DNA from: an uncultured Lachnospiraceae bacterium
GTDB taxonomy: Bacteria > Bacillota > Clostridia > Lachnospirales > Lachnospiraceae
Direction: 5' to 3'
NCBI GenBank assembly: GCA_910585295.1
Contig: CAJUDE010000020.1
Location: 1 to 53,978, forward strand
DNA length: 53,978 nucleotides
The notes under the pieces were generated by a model. It was not told the origin of the DNA. It worked only from the letters and a program-made list of their open reading frames with translations, and searched no databases. The translations under genes were made by a program, and so were the position numbers. The stretch's first letter is position 1; each line of letters begins with the position of its first letter. Shown piece by piece: positions 43,358-51,595 of this stretch.

Positions 43358-44030
43358 AGGGGGCCTCCAATTGGTAGCCAACGCCGCGGACTGTCTTAAG
43401 CTGCATGGCGCTTTGGACGCTCCTTAGCCTTCGGCGCAGGAAATAAATATAATTATCCAGGTTGCCGTCCTCCACTTCTGCATCCGGCCCCCATACTTTG
43501 GCAAGCAGGGAACTTCTGGGAATGGTCTGCCCAGGGTTGCGCAAGAAAAATTCTAATAAATCCCCTTCCCGGGCGGAAAGGGAACATGTATACTCCCCGC
43601 AGAAAAGTTTTTTCTGCCCGATATCATAAGATATATCCCCCAATGCTAATGGCTTGCTGCCCTCCCATTTCGAGGGGCGGCGCAAGATGCAGCGTATCCG
43701 GGCAAGCAGCTCTTCAAAATCAAAGGGCTTGACCAGGTAATCGTCTGCCCCGCAGTCTAACCCAGTAATTTTATCATTTAAAGCGCCCAGCGCCGTGACA
43801 AAAATAATAGGCGTGGATATATTTTTTTCGCGGGCAATTTTCAGCACAGAAATCCCGTCCAGCACTGGAAGCATCCGGTCCAGCAGAATCAAATCGTGGG
43901 ACTGCTGTTCGATAAAGTGCAGCCCTTCCTCCCCATCGCAGCATATGTCTGCTTCAAAATTGCTGCGCTCTAATTGAAACCGGAGTGTTTCCGCCAGGGA
44001 TTTGTCGTCTTCTATAATTAAGATGCGCAT
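43350..44030 (-). CDS. OmpR-family response regulator
   Basis: This 226-residue regulator has a receiver domain with E7/D8/D9, phosphoacceptor D51 (LILLDRMLP), a conserved Thr and K near 103, and a C-terminal winged helix (SAREGDLLEFFLRNPGQTIPR; DNYIYFLRRRLRSV). The ribosome site is AAGGAGG. Its promoter lies in the divergent region at 44031-44192 with the transporter-like operon, where four 11-bp-spaced repeats are placed as an OmpR-type operator would be. It overlaps the kinase gene by 8 nt. Confidence 0.95.
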   Translation of the reverse strand: MRILIIEDDKSLAETLRFQLERSNFEADICCDGEEGLHFIEQQSHDLILLDRMLPVLDGISVLKIAREKNISTPIIFVTALGALNDKITGLDCGADDYLVKPFDFEELLARIRCILRRPSKWEGSKPLALGDISYDIGQKKLFCGEYTCSLSAREGDLLEFFLRNPGQTIPRSSLLAKVWGPDAEVEDGNLDNYIYFLRRRLRSVQSAMQLKTVRGVGYQLEAPYV

Positions 44031-44081
44031 AACGTCCTCCTTCCTGCCATAAGAGATATTTCCTATAGTTTAACACAAATA

Positions 44082-44132
44082 TCTCTAAATAATCTCTAAA
44101 AAATTCTTCTTGCTTTAGAGGGAGTTTAGAGG
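44082..44132. promoter_or_regulatory. Four-repeat operator, candidate response-regulator binding site
   Basis: TCTCTAAA occurs at 44082-44089 and 44093-44100. The related TTTAGAGG occurs at 44114-44121 and 44125-44132. Both pairs have an 11-bp period (one helical turn), and the two pairs face each other. OmpR-family regulators bind such turn-spaced direct repeats. Confidence 0.65.
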
Positions 44133-44137
44133 TTTTT

Positions 44138-44147
44138 GTGATATTCT
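44138..44147 (+). promoter_or_regulatory. Candidate extended -10 of the transporter-like operon
   Basis: TGATATTCT (TG plus TATTCT at 44142-44147) lies just downstream of the second repeat pair. The bases 17 bp upstream do not resemble a -35, which fits activation by a bound regulator. Confidence 0.4.
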
Positions 44148-44192
44148 GTTTTCAGGCTTCAGATAAAAGGATATGGCAAGGAGGTAAGGGAA

Positions 44193-46547
44193 ATGAAGTT
44201 TAGGAAGTTAAAACGTGCGGCAGGGATAGTATTGTCCATGGCATTGGTTCTGGGAAGCCTTGCAGGATGCAGCGGCGGGGGCGCCCAAGAGTCAGGGGAC
44301 GGCGGCGCAGGCAGCCCCAATCAGGCAGGAAGCGGAGGCGGGAAACAGGCTATGGGGCGTTTTCTGGAAGAAGACGTCACGCTTCCAATTGTGTTAAGCA
44401 CAGTTTATGATATGAAGAAATTAGAAGATGGCACAATTCGGATTCTAGGGGATAACGGGGATAATGGCGCCAGGACTATTTGGGATTCTAAGGATTCTGG
44501 GGTCAATTGGGAAAAGGCGTTTGATGTCCCCGCAGAGATTCAGGATCAAGGGGATGGCTACGTAGACCATGCCGCCCTTTCATCCGATGGGCAGTCTATC
44601 TGGGCTTATAATAAGATTGAGGATGATGCAATTACCCAAATCTTGTATCTGGTTAGCAAGGACGGGGAGGTAAGCCAGGTTCCCTTTGAGCTTCCAGATG
44701 CAAAAGGGGGGAGTAGCAAGAGTTTTGAAGATGGGGAAGAAACGGGCGATGGGGGAGCGGGAATGGTGAAAAACATGGTCCTTGACCTTTGTTTCCTAGA
44801 CCCTGGGCAGGTATTGCTAAAAGATATTTCAGATATTATTTACCAGATTAATGTTGGTGATGGAAGTGTGGCGCATACCTATGATTTCAGCGGTGCAGAG
44901 GACACCCATCAAATCTATATGGCGGGGAATAAGCTGGTGGTTGCCACAAGCACAGAGGTATTGGTCTACGACACAGAGACAGGGGAACAGCAGCAAACCG
45001 AAGAAGCACTGCAAAAAAGCGTGTCCGAAAGCGGGATGCTCACTGCAGTGGATACCGTGGATGCAGGGGAAAGCATATACTGCCTGACGGGCAATGGGCT
45101 GTACCATTATAAATTTGGCGGGAGCGTAATGGAGCAATTGATTGATGGGACGATGAATACCCTTGGGGCGCCGGCATTTTACCCAATCGCCTTGACCATG
45201 CTGGATGAAGAGAATTACATGGTGGCGGCAACTGACTTAAATTCAGACGCGCTGGGCGGGATTACGCTGTTGCGGTATACCTGGTCGGCAGACACCCCGG
45301 CAAAACCAGATAAAGAATTGAAGGTATATTCTTTATACAATAACCGGGAATTGCGCCAGTCAGTCAGCAAGTTCCAGAAAGAGCATACAGACGTCTATGT
45401 AAATTACCAGGTAGCAATGTCAGAGGAGAATGGCATGACAGTTTCAGACGCATTGAAAACATTGACGACAGAAATTATGGCAGGCAAAGGGCCAGACTTA
45501 ATGCTGCTGGATGGGATGCCAATAAAGACATATATGGAAAAAGGGATTTTAAAGGATATCACTTCCCTGTTCCAAGAAGATAGCGGCAGCTATTTTGAGA
45601 ATATCCGAAAGGCATACCAAGACAGCGAGGGCAAGGTGTACGCAGCCCCGGCAAGGTTCTTTATCCCTATGGCGCAGGGGGGCGGCGCATATTATACGCC
45701 TGAGGAAGATTTTGCTTCCTTCACCAGTAAGCAGGGCGTTCTGGCAAATATGCAGCCGGAGACTGTGGTAGAGAAATTCTGGTATAGCTGCGGGGCGTCC
45801 TGGCAGAAAGAAGATAACACCCTGGACGCGGAAAAAGTGACGGAATTTTTGTCGCAGCTTAAAAATGCTTATGGGGAATATAATGGCAGCGCTATAGAGG
45901 ATACCACCGCGGTAGCCATATCAGAGGGCGGGGCGGTGAACGAGCTTCAGAAAGTGTCTTTAAGCTGGGGGGATTTCGACCTGGCATTTGGAAGGGTGAA
46001 CGTAAATGTAGGGTTGTATGGCCGGATGGATTACGGCATGCTGGATGCGGTAAATAAGAAACTGGGGCAAGGGGATTATGGGCTGATGCCTGGGCAGGCA
46101 GAGGGAGTGTTTGTGCCTGCTATGGTAATTGGGGTCAGCAGTAAGTCCGCACAGCCAGAAACAGCGGAAGCATTTGTAAAATACCTGTTTTCCCCACAAG
46201 CCCAGAAAGTATCTCAATTAGGGGGCTTCCCAGTAGAAAAGGAATCTTTCCGGAGCATGGTTGACGGGCATGAATACGATAATAGAGATTCCGACATGAG
46301 ATTGATGGCAGGCGGCTCTGCAGCGGGCAGTGATGAAATGCTTAGTTATGAAATGGTTCCCACGCCAGAAGAGGATATTCAGAAGATAACAAAGATGGTG
46401 GAGTCATTCAGTGTCCCAGCGCTGCAGGATGATGTGATTAAGGAATCTGTGGTTGAGCAGGGCGCAAAAGTCCTGAAGGGGGAGCTGTCCCCAGAGGAAG
46501 CAACGGATGCAATTATGCAGAAAGTGAATATTTATCTGGCAGAATAG
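44193..46547 (+). CDS. Lipoprotein: propeller-like N-terminal region fused to a solute-binding domain
   Basis: This 784-residue lipoprotein has a signal peptide with lipobox LAGC (C26). Residues about 50-360 look like a beta-propeller: repeated short strands and one clear Asp-box, SKDSGVNWEKAF near 99-110. From about 370 (KELKVYSLYNNRELRQSVSKFQKEH) the protein has the type-1 extracellular solute-binding fold of sugar ABC transporters, with GPDLMLLDGMPIKTYMEKG and VKYLFSPQAQKVSQLGGFPV. A plain solute-binding protein is about 430 residues, so the N-terminal half is an added domain. Ribosome site AAGGAGG. Together with two permeases it suggests uptake of, or signalling by, a sugar or glycan. The ligand is unknown. 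Confidence 0.85.
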   Translation: MKFRKLKRAAGIVLSMALVLGSLAGCSGGGAQESGDGGAGSPNQAGSGGGKQAMGRFLEEDVTLPIVLSTVYDMKKLEDGTIRILGDNGDNGARTIWDSKDSGVNWEKAFDVPAEIQDQGDGYVDHAALSSDGQSIWAYNKIEDDAITQILYLVSKDGEVSQVPFELPDAKGGSSKSFEDGEETGDGGAGMVKNMVLDLCFLDPGQVLLKDISDIIYQINVGDGSVAHTYDFSGAEDTHQIYMAGNKLVVATSTEVLVYDTETGEQQQTEEALQKSVSESGMLTAVDTVDAGESIYCLTGNGLYHYKFGGSVMEQLIDGTMNTLGAPAFYPIALTMLDEENYMVAATDLNSDALGGITLLRYTWSADTPAKPDKELKVYSLYNNRELRQSVSKFQKEHTDVYVNYQVAMSEENGMTVSDALKTLTTEIMAGKGPDLMLLDGMPIKTYMEKGILKDITSLFQEDSGSYFENIRKAYQDSEGKVYAAPARFFIPMAQGGGAYYTPEEDFASFTSKQGVLANMQPETVVEKFWYSCGASWQKEDNTLDAEKVTEFLSQLKNAYGEYNGSAIEDTTAVAISEGGAVNELQKVSLSWGDFDLAFGRVNVNVGLYGRMDYGMLDAVNKKLGQGDYGLMPGQAEGVFVPAMVIGVSSKSAQPETAEAFVKYLFSPQAQKVSQLGGFPVEKESFRSMVDGHEYDNRDSDMRLMAGGSAAGSDEMLSYEMVPTPEEDIQKITKMVESFSVPALQDDVIKESVVEQGAKVLKGELSPEEATDAIMQKVNIYLAE

Positions 46548-46562
46548 GCAAAGGAAAAAGCA

Positions 46563-47462
46563 ATGCATGGGTCAGGAAAGGATTACAGGGAAAAATTAAA
46601 AAAAGCACCTTCCAAAGACCATGGGAACGGTAAAAGGTGGCGGGGAGCCTTGTGGATACTGCCTAGTTTCCTGGGAGTGCTTGTATTTTATCTTCTCCCA
46701 TATGCAGATGTTGCCCGCCGCTCCTTCTTTGGGGCGGTAGACAACCAGTTCGTGGGGCTGGCAAATTACCAGGCGATTTTGGGAAACACGGCGTTTCGCC
46801 TGGCAGTAAAGAATACGGTAAAGTTCACATTAATTTGCGTGCCGACATTGGTGTTATTGGCATTGGCGTGCGCGGTGGTATTATACCAGAGCAAGTATGG
46901 CGGGGTGATAAAAAGCGCTTTTTTGATGCCAATGGCGCTGCCAGCCGTTTCCGTGGCGTTGGTGTGGCGGCTGCTCTTCCATTCCCAGGGGCTGTTTAAC
47001 TACTGGATAAGCCATTTTGGGATGGAAGGCAGGGACTGGATGAATGGCCAAGGGGCGTTCTGGATTCTAGTGGGCAGCTATATTTGGAAAAACCTAGGCT
47101 ATGACATTGTGCTATGGATGGCAGGGCTTTCAGGGATTTCAGAGAATATTTATGAGGCTGCAAAAGTAGATGGGGCGGGGGAATGGAAATGCTTTTTGAA
47201 GATTACGCTCCCTAACTTGAAGCCGTCCCTGTACACAATTACTGTATTGTCTTTTTTGAATTCCTTTAAGGTATTCCGGGAAGCTTATCTGGTGGCGGGG
47301 GATTATCCCCATGAGGGTATTTATATGATGCAGCATTTGTTCAATAACTGGTTCCGTGCGTTTTCTTTTGACAAGATGGCGGCTGCCGCGGTGTTGGAAA
47401 GTGGTGTTTTGCTGGTGTTGATACTATTATTGCAAAAAGCATGGGACAGCGGGGTGGAATAA
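46563..47462 (+). CDS. Sugar-type ABC transporter permease (UgpA/MalF-like)
   Basis: This 299-residue protein has about six membrane segments and the cytoplasmic EAA loop near 195-215 (YEAAKVDGAGEWKCFLKITLP), where the transporter ATPase would dock. The N-terminal about 30 residues are basic and hydrophilic. It is typical of the UgpA/MalF/LacF group. It follows the solute-binding gene by 15 bp, and its TAA stop overlaps the ATG of the second permease (TAATG). No ATPase gene is in the operon. Confidence 0.93.
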   Translation: MHGSGKDYREKLKKAPSKDHGNGKRWRGALWILPSFLGVLVFYLLPYADVARRSFFGAVDNQFVGLANYQAILGNTAFRLAVKNTVKFTLICVPTLVLLALACAVVLYQSKYGGVIKSAFLMPMALPAVSVALVWRLLFHSQGLFNYWISHFGMEGRDWMNGQGAFWILVGSYIWKNLGYDIVLWMAGLSGISENIYEAAKVDGAGEWKCFLKITLPNLKPSLYTITVLSFLNSFKVFREAYLVAGDYPHEGIYMMQHLFNNWFRAFSFDKMAAAAVLESGVLLVLILLLQKAWDSGVE

Positions 47463-48358
47463 TGGATATAGAGGTTTTAAAAGAATGGCCCACAAAATGG
47501 CTGAGGAGGGCGCATGTGGGGAAAGCAGCCCTTTGGGGCATATTGGCGGCGCTTGGGCTTGCAGCTCTGTACCCAGTGTTTTTCCTGATTTCCGGTTCTT
47601 TTATGGGGAAAGATGAGCTGGGGGAATATTTGGGCGCGGTTATTTCTGGGAGCCATGGGTATGCCCATTTCCCGCTGCTGCCAGCTTACCCTACCCTGCG
47701 CCATTATGTGGAGGTTTTTTTGGATTCCCCAGGGTTTTTCGTAATGTTCTGGAACTCCGTCAAGATAACTTTTGGGGTGCTGGCAGGGCAGCTTGTGGTT
47801 GGGACAATGGCGGCATGGGGATTTGCCAAGCATGAGTTTCCATGGAAAAAAGGTTTTTTCTTACTCTATCTGATATTGATGCTTTTGCCTTTCCAGGTAT
47901 TGATGCTTTCCAATTACCTTGTGCTGGATAAGCTAGCGCTTACAGATAACCTTTGGGGCATTATCCTTCCAGGCATTTTTTCAACATTTCCGGTATTTAT
48001 TATGTATCGCTTTTTTCGGGAGCTTCCAGACAGTTTACTGGAATCAGCGAGGCTGGATGGCGCCAGGGAATGGCAATTATTTTTTTATATTGGGCTGCCA
48101 ATCGGGTCGTCTGGGGTGATTGCAGCTATGGCGCTTGGGTTTTTGGAGTACTGGAGCCTGATTGAGCAGCCATTGACATTTCTAAAAGAAAGAAGGCTAT
48201 TCCCATTGTCTATTTTTCTGCCGGACATTACATCTGTCAGCCAGTCCGGCATGGCATTTGCGGCATCAGCCATTACATTTGTGCCTGCCCTGCTGGTATT
48301 TTTAGGCGGGCAGGATTACCTGGAACAGGGAATTATGGCAGGCGCAGTGAAAGAATAA
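47462..48358 (+). CDS. Sugar-type ABC transporter permease (UgpE/MalG-like)
   Basis: This 298-residue protein has six membrane segments with the EAA loop near 192-212 (LESARLDGAREWQLFFYIGLP). It corresponds to the MalG-type partner of the preceding permease. I chose the ATG at 47462, overlapping the upstream stop codon, because the protein then starts MDIEVLKEWPTKW; an upstream ATG at 47441 adds seven residues inside the previous gene. The protein contains a family-typical long first loop outside the membrane (about 45-80). Confidence 0.92.
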   Translation: MDIEVLKEWPTKWLRRAHVGKAALWGILAALGLAALYPVFFLISGSFMGKDELGEYLGAVISGSHGYAHFPLLPAYPTLRHYVEVFLDSPGFFVMFWNSVKITFGVLAGQLVVGTMAAWGFAKHEFPWKKGFFLLYLILMLLPFQVLMLSNYLVLDKLALTDNLWGIILPGIFSTFPVFIMYRFFRELPDSLLESARLDGAREWQLFFYIGLPIGSSGVIAAMALGFLEYWSLIEQPLTFLKERRLFPLSIFLPDITSVSQSGMAFAASAITFVPALLVFLGGQDYLEQGIMAGAVKE

Positions 48359-48374
48359 CGAAAGGGATGGACGG

Positions 48375-49751
48375 ATGGATCGAAAGAAAATAATTGGGAT
48401 ATTTGGGGGCTTCTTAGCAGTGATGCTTATGTTCACAATGCTGTCTAGGGCGGTAACCGGGGCTTCCCTGGCAAGGGTTGAGACGGTGAGGGCAAAGACA
48501 GGGGCCATAGAGCATAAAGTGACAGGCAGCGGAAAAGTAGAGGCTGGGAAGGAATTTGCCGTATATACAGAAAATGGGCAGCGGGTAAAAGAAATCAGCG
48601 TCCAGGAGGGGCAATATGTAGCGGAAGGGGAATTGCTGTTTACGGTGGACATGGGCGAGCTGGAAGAGCAGATTTTGGCAATTCAGCAGGAAATGGAAAA
48701 GTCAAAATTGCAAAACCAGGACGCCCAGAGCGCGAAAAGCGTAGAAGAGAGGAACCGGGCGGTGGCAAAAAACCGGGCAGCCCAGGATTACAGCCAGGCA
48801 GTAGATAATGGGAATTCTGATGTTGCGAAAGCAAAGGCCGCCTGGGATGAGGCGGAGCGTAATTTGCAGGAATTATTGCAGCATAAGCCGGATGCCACCG
48901 GGGACAATGGAAGCCCTGATGCTGGGGGCGGGCTTTCGGATTGGGAGGCGAAAAAAGGGCAGTTAGAGCAGGCGGCGGCAGAGGCAAAAGCCGCCTATGA
49001 GGCGGCGTTGTCTTCCAGGGTGGACAATATAAGGGCAGCGGCTAGGGCTTTGGAGGACGCCTCTATGCAGCCGGCTTCTGACAGCACTTCCAAACAGAAT
49101 GAAATAACCAGGCAGCAGCAGGAATTATCTTTGCGTAAGCTGCAGGCGCTGAAAGAAGCTGGGGGCAAGGTGCTTGCGCCAGCTAAGGGCGTCATTACCC
49201 AAATAGCCATTACCACAGGGGAGTTTACCACGGATGGGACGGCAATGCTCTTGGCGGACGCTTCCAAAGGGAACCGTTTGGTGGCTTCCGTGGACAAAGC
49301 CAATGAGGAGTATGTAAGCAAGGGGAGCCAGGTGAGCATTACAGCCTTCGGGAGCAAAGAGCCAATCACCAAGTATACGGTGGCAAGCGTGGCAGAGAAC
49401 AAGGAAGACAAGGCGTTGCTGGATATAGTGGTTGAATTGCCAGAAGGGGTGTTAGAAGCAGGCGTGAGGGCTGAGGTTGAGGTTGTGCAGAAGTCCGGGA
49501 ATTTCTCTTCTGTAATCCCTTTGCAGGCGCTCCATGAGGAACAGAATGGGTATTATGTGTTTGTCATGCAGGAAGAACAGGGCGTTTTGGGGAAGGAATT
49601 GACGGCAAGGCGGTTAGACGTAAGGGTTCAGGATAAAAATAATATGTATGCGGCGTTGGAGGATGGGGCGCTGACTGGGGAACAGGATATTATCAGCAGT
49701 TCCAGCAGGCCGATTGACGACGGAAGCAGGGTTAGGGTAAAGGAGCAATGA
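48375..49751 (+). CDS. HlyD/RND-type efflux adaptor protein
   Basis: This 458-residue membrane-fusion protein has an N-terminal membrane anchor (IIGIFGGFLAVMLMFTMLS), the first half of a lipoyl-like domain (GKVEAGKEFAVYTENGQRV), a long Ala/Gln-rich coiled-coil hairpin (about 95-250), and the second lipoyl half (GVITQIAITTGEFTTDGTAML). Beta-barrel and membrane-proximal parts follow. Such adaptors normally work with MacB-type ABC exporters or RND pumps. Here the next gene encodes a MacB-like permease and overlaps it by 4 nt. It is unusual in an operon starting with a solute-binding protein. Confidence 0.9.
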   Translation: MDRKKIIGIFGGFLAVMLMFTMLSRAVTGASLARVETVRAKTGAIEHKVTGSGKVEAGKEFAVYTENGQRVKEISVQEGQYVAEGELLFTVDMGELEEQILAIQQEMEKSKLQNQDAQSAKSVEERNRAVAKNRAAQDYSQAVDNGNSDVAKAKAAWDEAERNLQELLQHKPDATGDNGSPDAGGGLSDWEAKKGQLEQAAAEAKAAYEAALSSRVDNIRAAARALEDASMQPASDSTSKQNEITRQQQELSLRKLQALKEAGGKVLAPAKGVITQIAITTGEFTTDGTAMLLADASKGNRLVASVDKANEEYVSKGSQVSITAFGSKEPITKYTVASVAENKEDKALLDIVVELPEGVLEAGVRAEVEVVQKSGNFSSVIPLQALHEEQNGYYVFVMQEEQGVLGKELTARRLDVRVQDKNNMYAALEDGALTGEQDIISSSSRPIDDGSRVRVKEQ

Positions 49752-50866
49752 AAAAATATAAAATATATTCTATGTCTGCCGGGATTGCCCTGTTGGGGTT
49801 CTTCTTGTGTTATTTGTCCGCCGCTGCCTGGGGCAGCATTGCCTGGGGCAGGGGCAATGCTCTATTCTATCTTGAAAGCCCCCTTTCCGTGGAAGGCGCC
49901 CTGTCAGTGGCAGCCCAGAATAAGGAAATAGCCAACAGGGCCAATCAAGGGCAGGAAGTGCAGGAAGGCCCGTTCCAGTTCTGCTTGTGGGGGCAGGAAG
50001 AAGACGCAGTGGCGTCCAATGAGAATTTATCCAGAAGCCTGCAGGCAAGCCTGATCTTTTTTTGTGGCAGCCCAGAACTTCTATTTGAGGGCTGCAGGGT
50101 CCCGCTTATGGGGGACAGCCAGGGCTGCCTGATTGATGAAAAGGCGGCATGGGAACTTTGTGGCAGCCTGCAGGCAGTAGGGAAGGAAGTTACTTTTGGA
50201 AATAATAAGTTCCTGGTAAGGGACGTAGTCCCAGGTCAGAAAGGGGTGCTTGCCCTGCCAGTGAGCAGAATTTTTCAGGTTAAAGATGTGGGGCAGGACG
50301 ATGCCGGAATGGATATGGATGCTATTATTAACCGTGTTACCCTAAAGAAACCAGCAGGGCAGTCTATCCAGGAGCTAGAAGCGGCTTGGGTAAACAGTTA
50401 CCAAATGCCTGTGGAGGTTTTGGACCTTGAGCTTTTACGCGGGGTTGGCGGCTTTTGCGCTTTGCTTGCGCCATTGGCTCTGTGCGTGCTTTTCTGTGCG
50501 TACCTGTTTTGCCTTTACCGGGGGCAGGACGCTGTTGCTGGGAAGGCGGCGATGGCTGGGGCTTTTTTGGCGATGGCTGTGCTGCTGCTGGCGTTCTTAA
50601 AGGATAAGGTGAAAATCCCAGATGAATATATCCCTACCCGCTGGTCGGAATTCTCTTTTTGGGAGTCGCTGTGGGAAAGGAAAGTGGATGCGGTGGAGCT
50701 GCTGCTGCGGATACCAAAATCAAACTTGGATAATGGGTGGATGGATTGTTTTTTCCATACATGCGCATATGGGGTTTTGGCGGCAGTATGCTTGGTTGTG
50801 GCAGTGATTTTGGCGGGCAGCCAAAGAACCCGCGGGGATAAAAAGAAGGGACAGGATGGCGCATAA
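49748..50866 (+). CDS. MacB/FtsX-like membrane protein
   Basis: This 372-residue protein has one N-terminal membrane segment (about 8-28), a long extracellular domain (about 30-230), then three more membrane segments (about 232-260, 265-285 and 335-358). This topology is that of MacB/FtsX permeases. The segment CLIDEKAAWELCGSLQAVGK with FGNNKFLVRDVV resembles the MacB periplasmic core motif. There is no ATPase domain. Assignment rests on topology and one motif, so a novel family remains possible. It overlaps the HlyD-like gene by 4 nt, and its stop codon lies in the loop of a terminator. Confidence 0.6.
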   Translation: MKKYKIYSMSAGIALLGFFLCYLSAAAWGSIAWGRGNALFYLESPLSVEGALSVAAQNKEIANRANQGQEVQEGPFQFCLWGQEEDAVASNENLSRSLQASLIFFCGSPELLFEGCRVPLMGDSQGCLIDEKAAWELCGSLQAVGKEVTFGNNKFLVRDVVPGQKGVLALPVSRIFQVKDVGQDDAGMDMDAIINRVTLKKPAGQSIQELEAAWVNSYQMPVEVLDLELLRGVGGFCALLAPLALCVLFCAYLFCLYRGQDAVAGKAAMAGAFLAMAVLLLAFLKDKVKIPDEYIPTRWSEFSFWESLWERKVDAVELLLRIPKSNLDNGWMDCFFHTCAYGVLAAVCLVVAVILAGSQRTRGDKKKGQDGA

Positions 50867-50879
50867 TAGCGCCATCCTG
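50852..50879 (+). terminator. Terminator overlapping the end of the MacB-like gene
   Basis: CAGGATGGCGC (50852-50862) pairs perfectly with GCGCCATCCTG (50869-50879) around a 6-nt loop, followed by GTTTGACTTT. The TAA stop codon (50864-50866) lies in the loop, so the left stem is coding sequence. Confidence 0.75.
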
Positions 50880-50942
50880 GTTTGACTTTACTGGAAGATT
50901 GTTTTACAATGGAAGAAATAAATATGGAAGGGGGACTTGGCC

Positions 50943-51299
50943 ATGGAGTGCTTATTTGTGGAATATCCCAAATGCACAACCTGCCAGAAGGCGAAAAAAT
51001 GGCTGGAGGAGCATCAAGTGCCATTTGAAGGGCGGCATATCAAAGAACAGAATCCGAAAAAAGAAGAATTGAAGGAATGGCATGAAAGGAGCGGGCTGGA
51101 CATTAAGCGCTTCTTTAACACAAGCGGCATGCTGTACAAAGAACAGAAATTAAAAGACCGCCTGCCAGAGCTGTCGTTAGAAGAGAAGTATGAGTTGCTT
51201 TCTACAGATGGAATGTTAGTGAAACGCCCCATATTGGTGACAGAGAAGGGTGTGGCGACGGGGTTTAAGCCAGAAGAATGGGAGAAGCTGTTGAAATAA
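50943..51299 (+). CDS. ArsC/Spx family protein
   Basis: This 118-residue thioredoxin-fold protein has the N-terminal CTTC (CxxC) motif in FVEYPKCTTCQKAKKWLEE and the family segment FFNTSGMLYKEQKLKD, ending near TDGMLVKRPILVTEKGVATGF. Members are arsenate reductases or Spx-like regulators; the CxxC form is typical of ArsC-related proteins that act in redox chemistry. I chose the ATG at 50943 after GAAGGGGGA over a TTG six bases upstream. Its TAA overlaps the acylphosphatase ATG (TAATG). Confidence 0.88.
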   Translation: MECLFVEYPKCTTCQKAKKWLEEHQVPFEGRHIKEQNPKKEELKEWHERSGLDIKRFFNTSGMLYKEQKLKDRLPELSLEEKYELLSTDGMLVKRPILVTEKGVATGFKPEEWEKLLK

Positions 51300-51574
51300 T
51301 GGAGAAAATTCGGGAACATTTGGTGTTTACAGGAAGGGTGCAGGGAGTTGGGTTCCGGTTCCGGGCTGGGCATCTGGCAAAGCATTATGGGGTCACAGGA
51401 TGGATTCGGAATAACTATGATGGTTCTGTAGAAGCAGAAATGCAGGGCAGGGAGGAAGAATTGGATAAAATCATTCAGTCTTTGCAGCAGGACAGCTATA
51501 TCCGCATTGACTGGGTTACAAGGGACAAAATAGAGATAGAGCCTTTAGAGCAGAGATTTTCCGTAAGGTATTGA
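51299..51574 (+). CDS. acyP: Acylphosphatase
   Basis: This 91-residue enzyme hydrolyses acyl phosphates such as acetyl phosphate and carbamoyl phosphate. The phosphate-binding loop with catalytic Arg is GRVQGVGFR near 13-21, and the catalytic Asn region is GWIRNNYDGSVE near 35-46. The length is normal. I chose the ATG at 51299, which overlaps the stop of the ArsC-like gene, over an ATG at 51278 inside it. It precedes the polyphosphate kinase gene by 21 bp. Confidence 0.95.
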   Translation: MEKIREHLVFTGRVQGVGFRFRAGHLAKHYGVTGWIRNNYDGSVEAEMQGREEELDKIIQSLQQDSYIRIDWVTRDKIEIEPLEQRFSVRY

Positions 51575-51595
51575 TGGCAAAAGGAGGAGAAGGTT

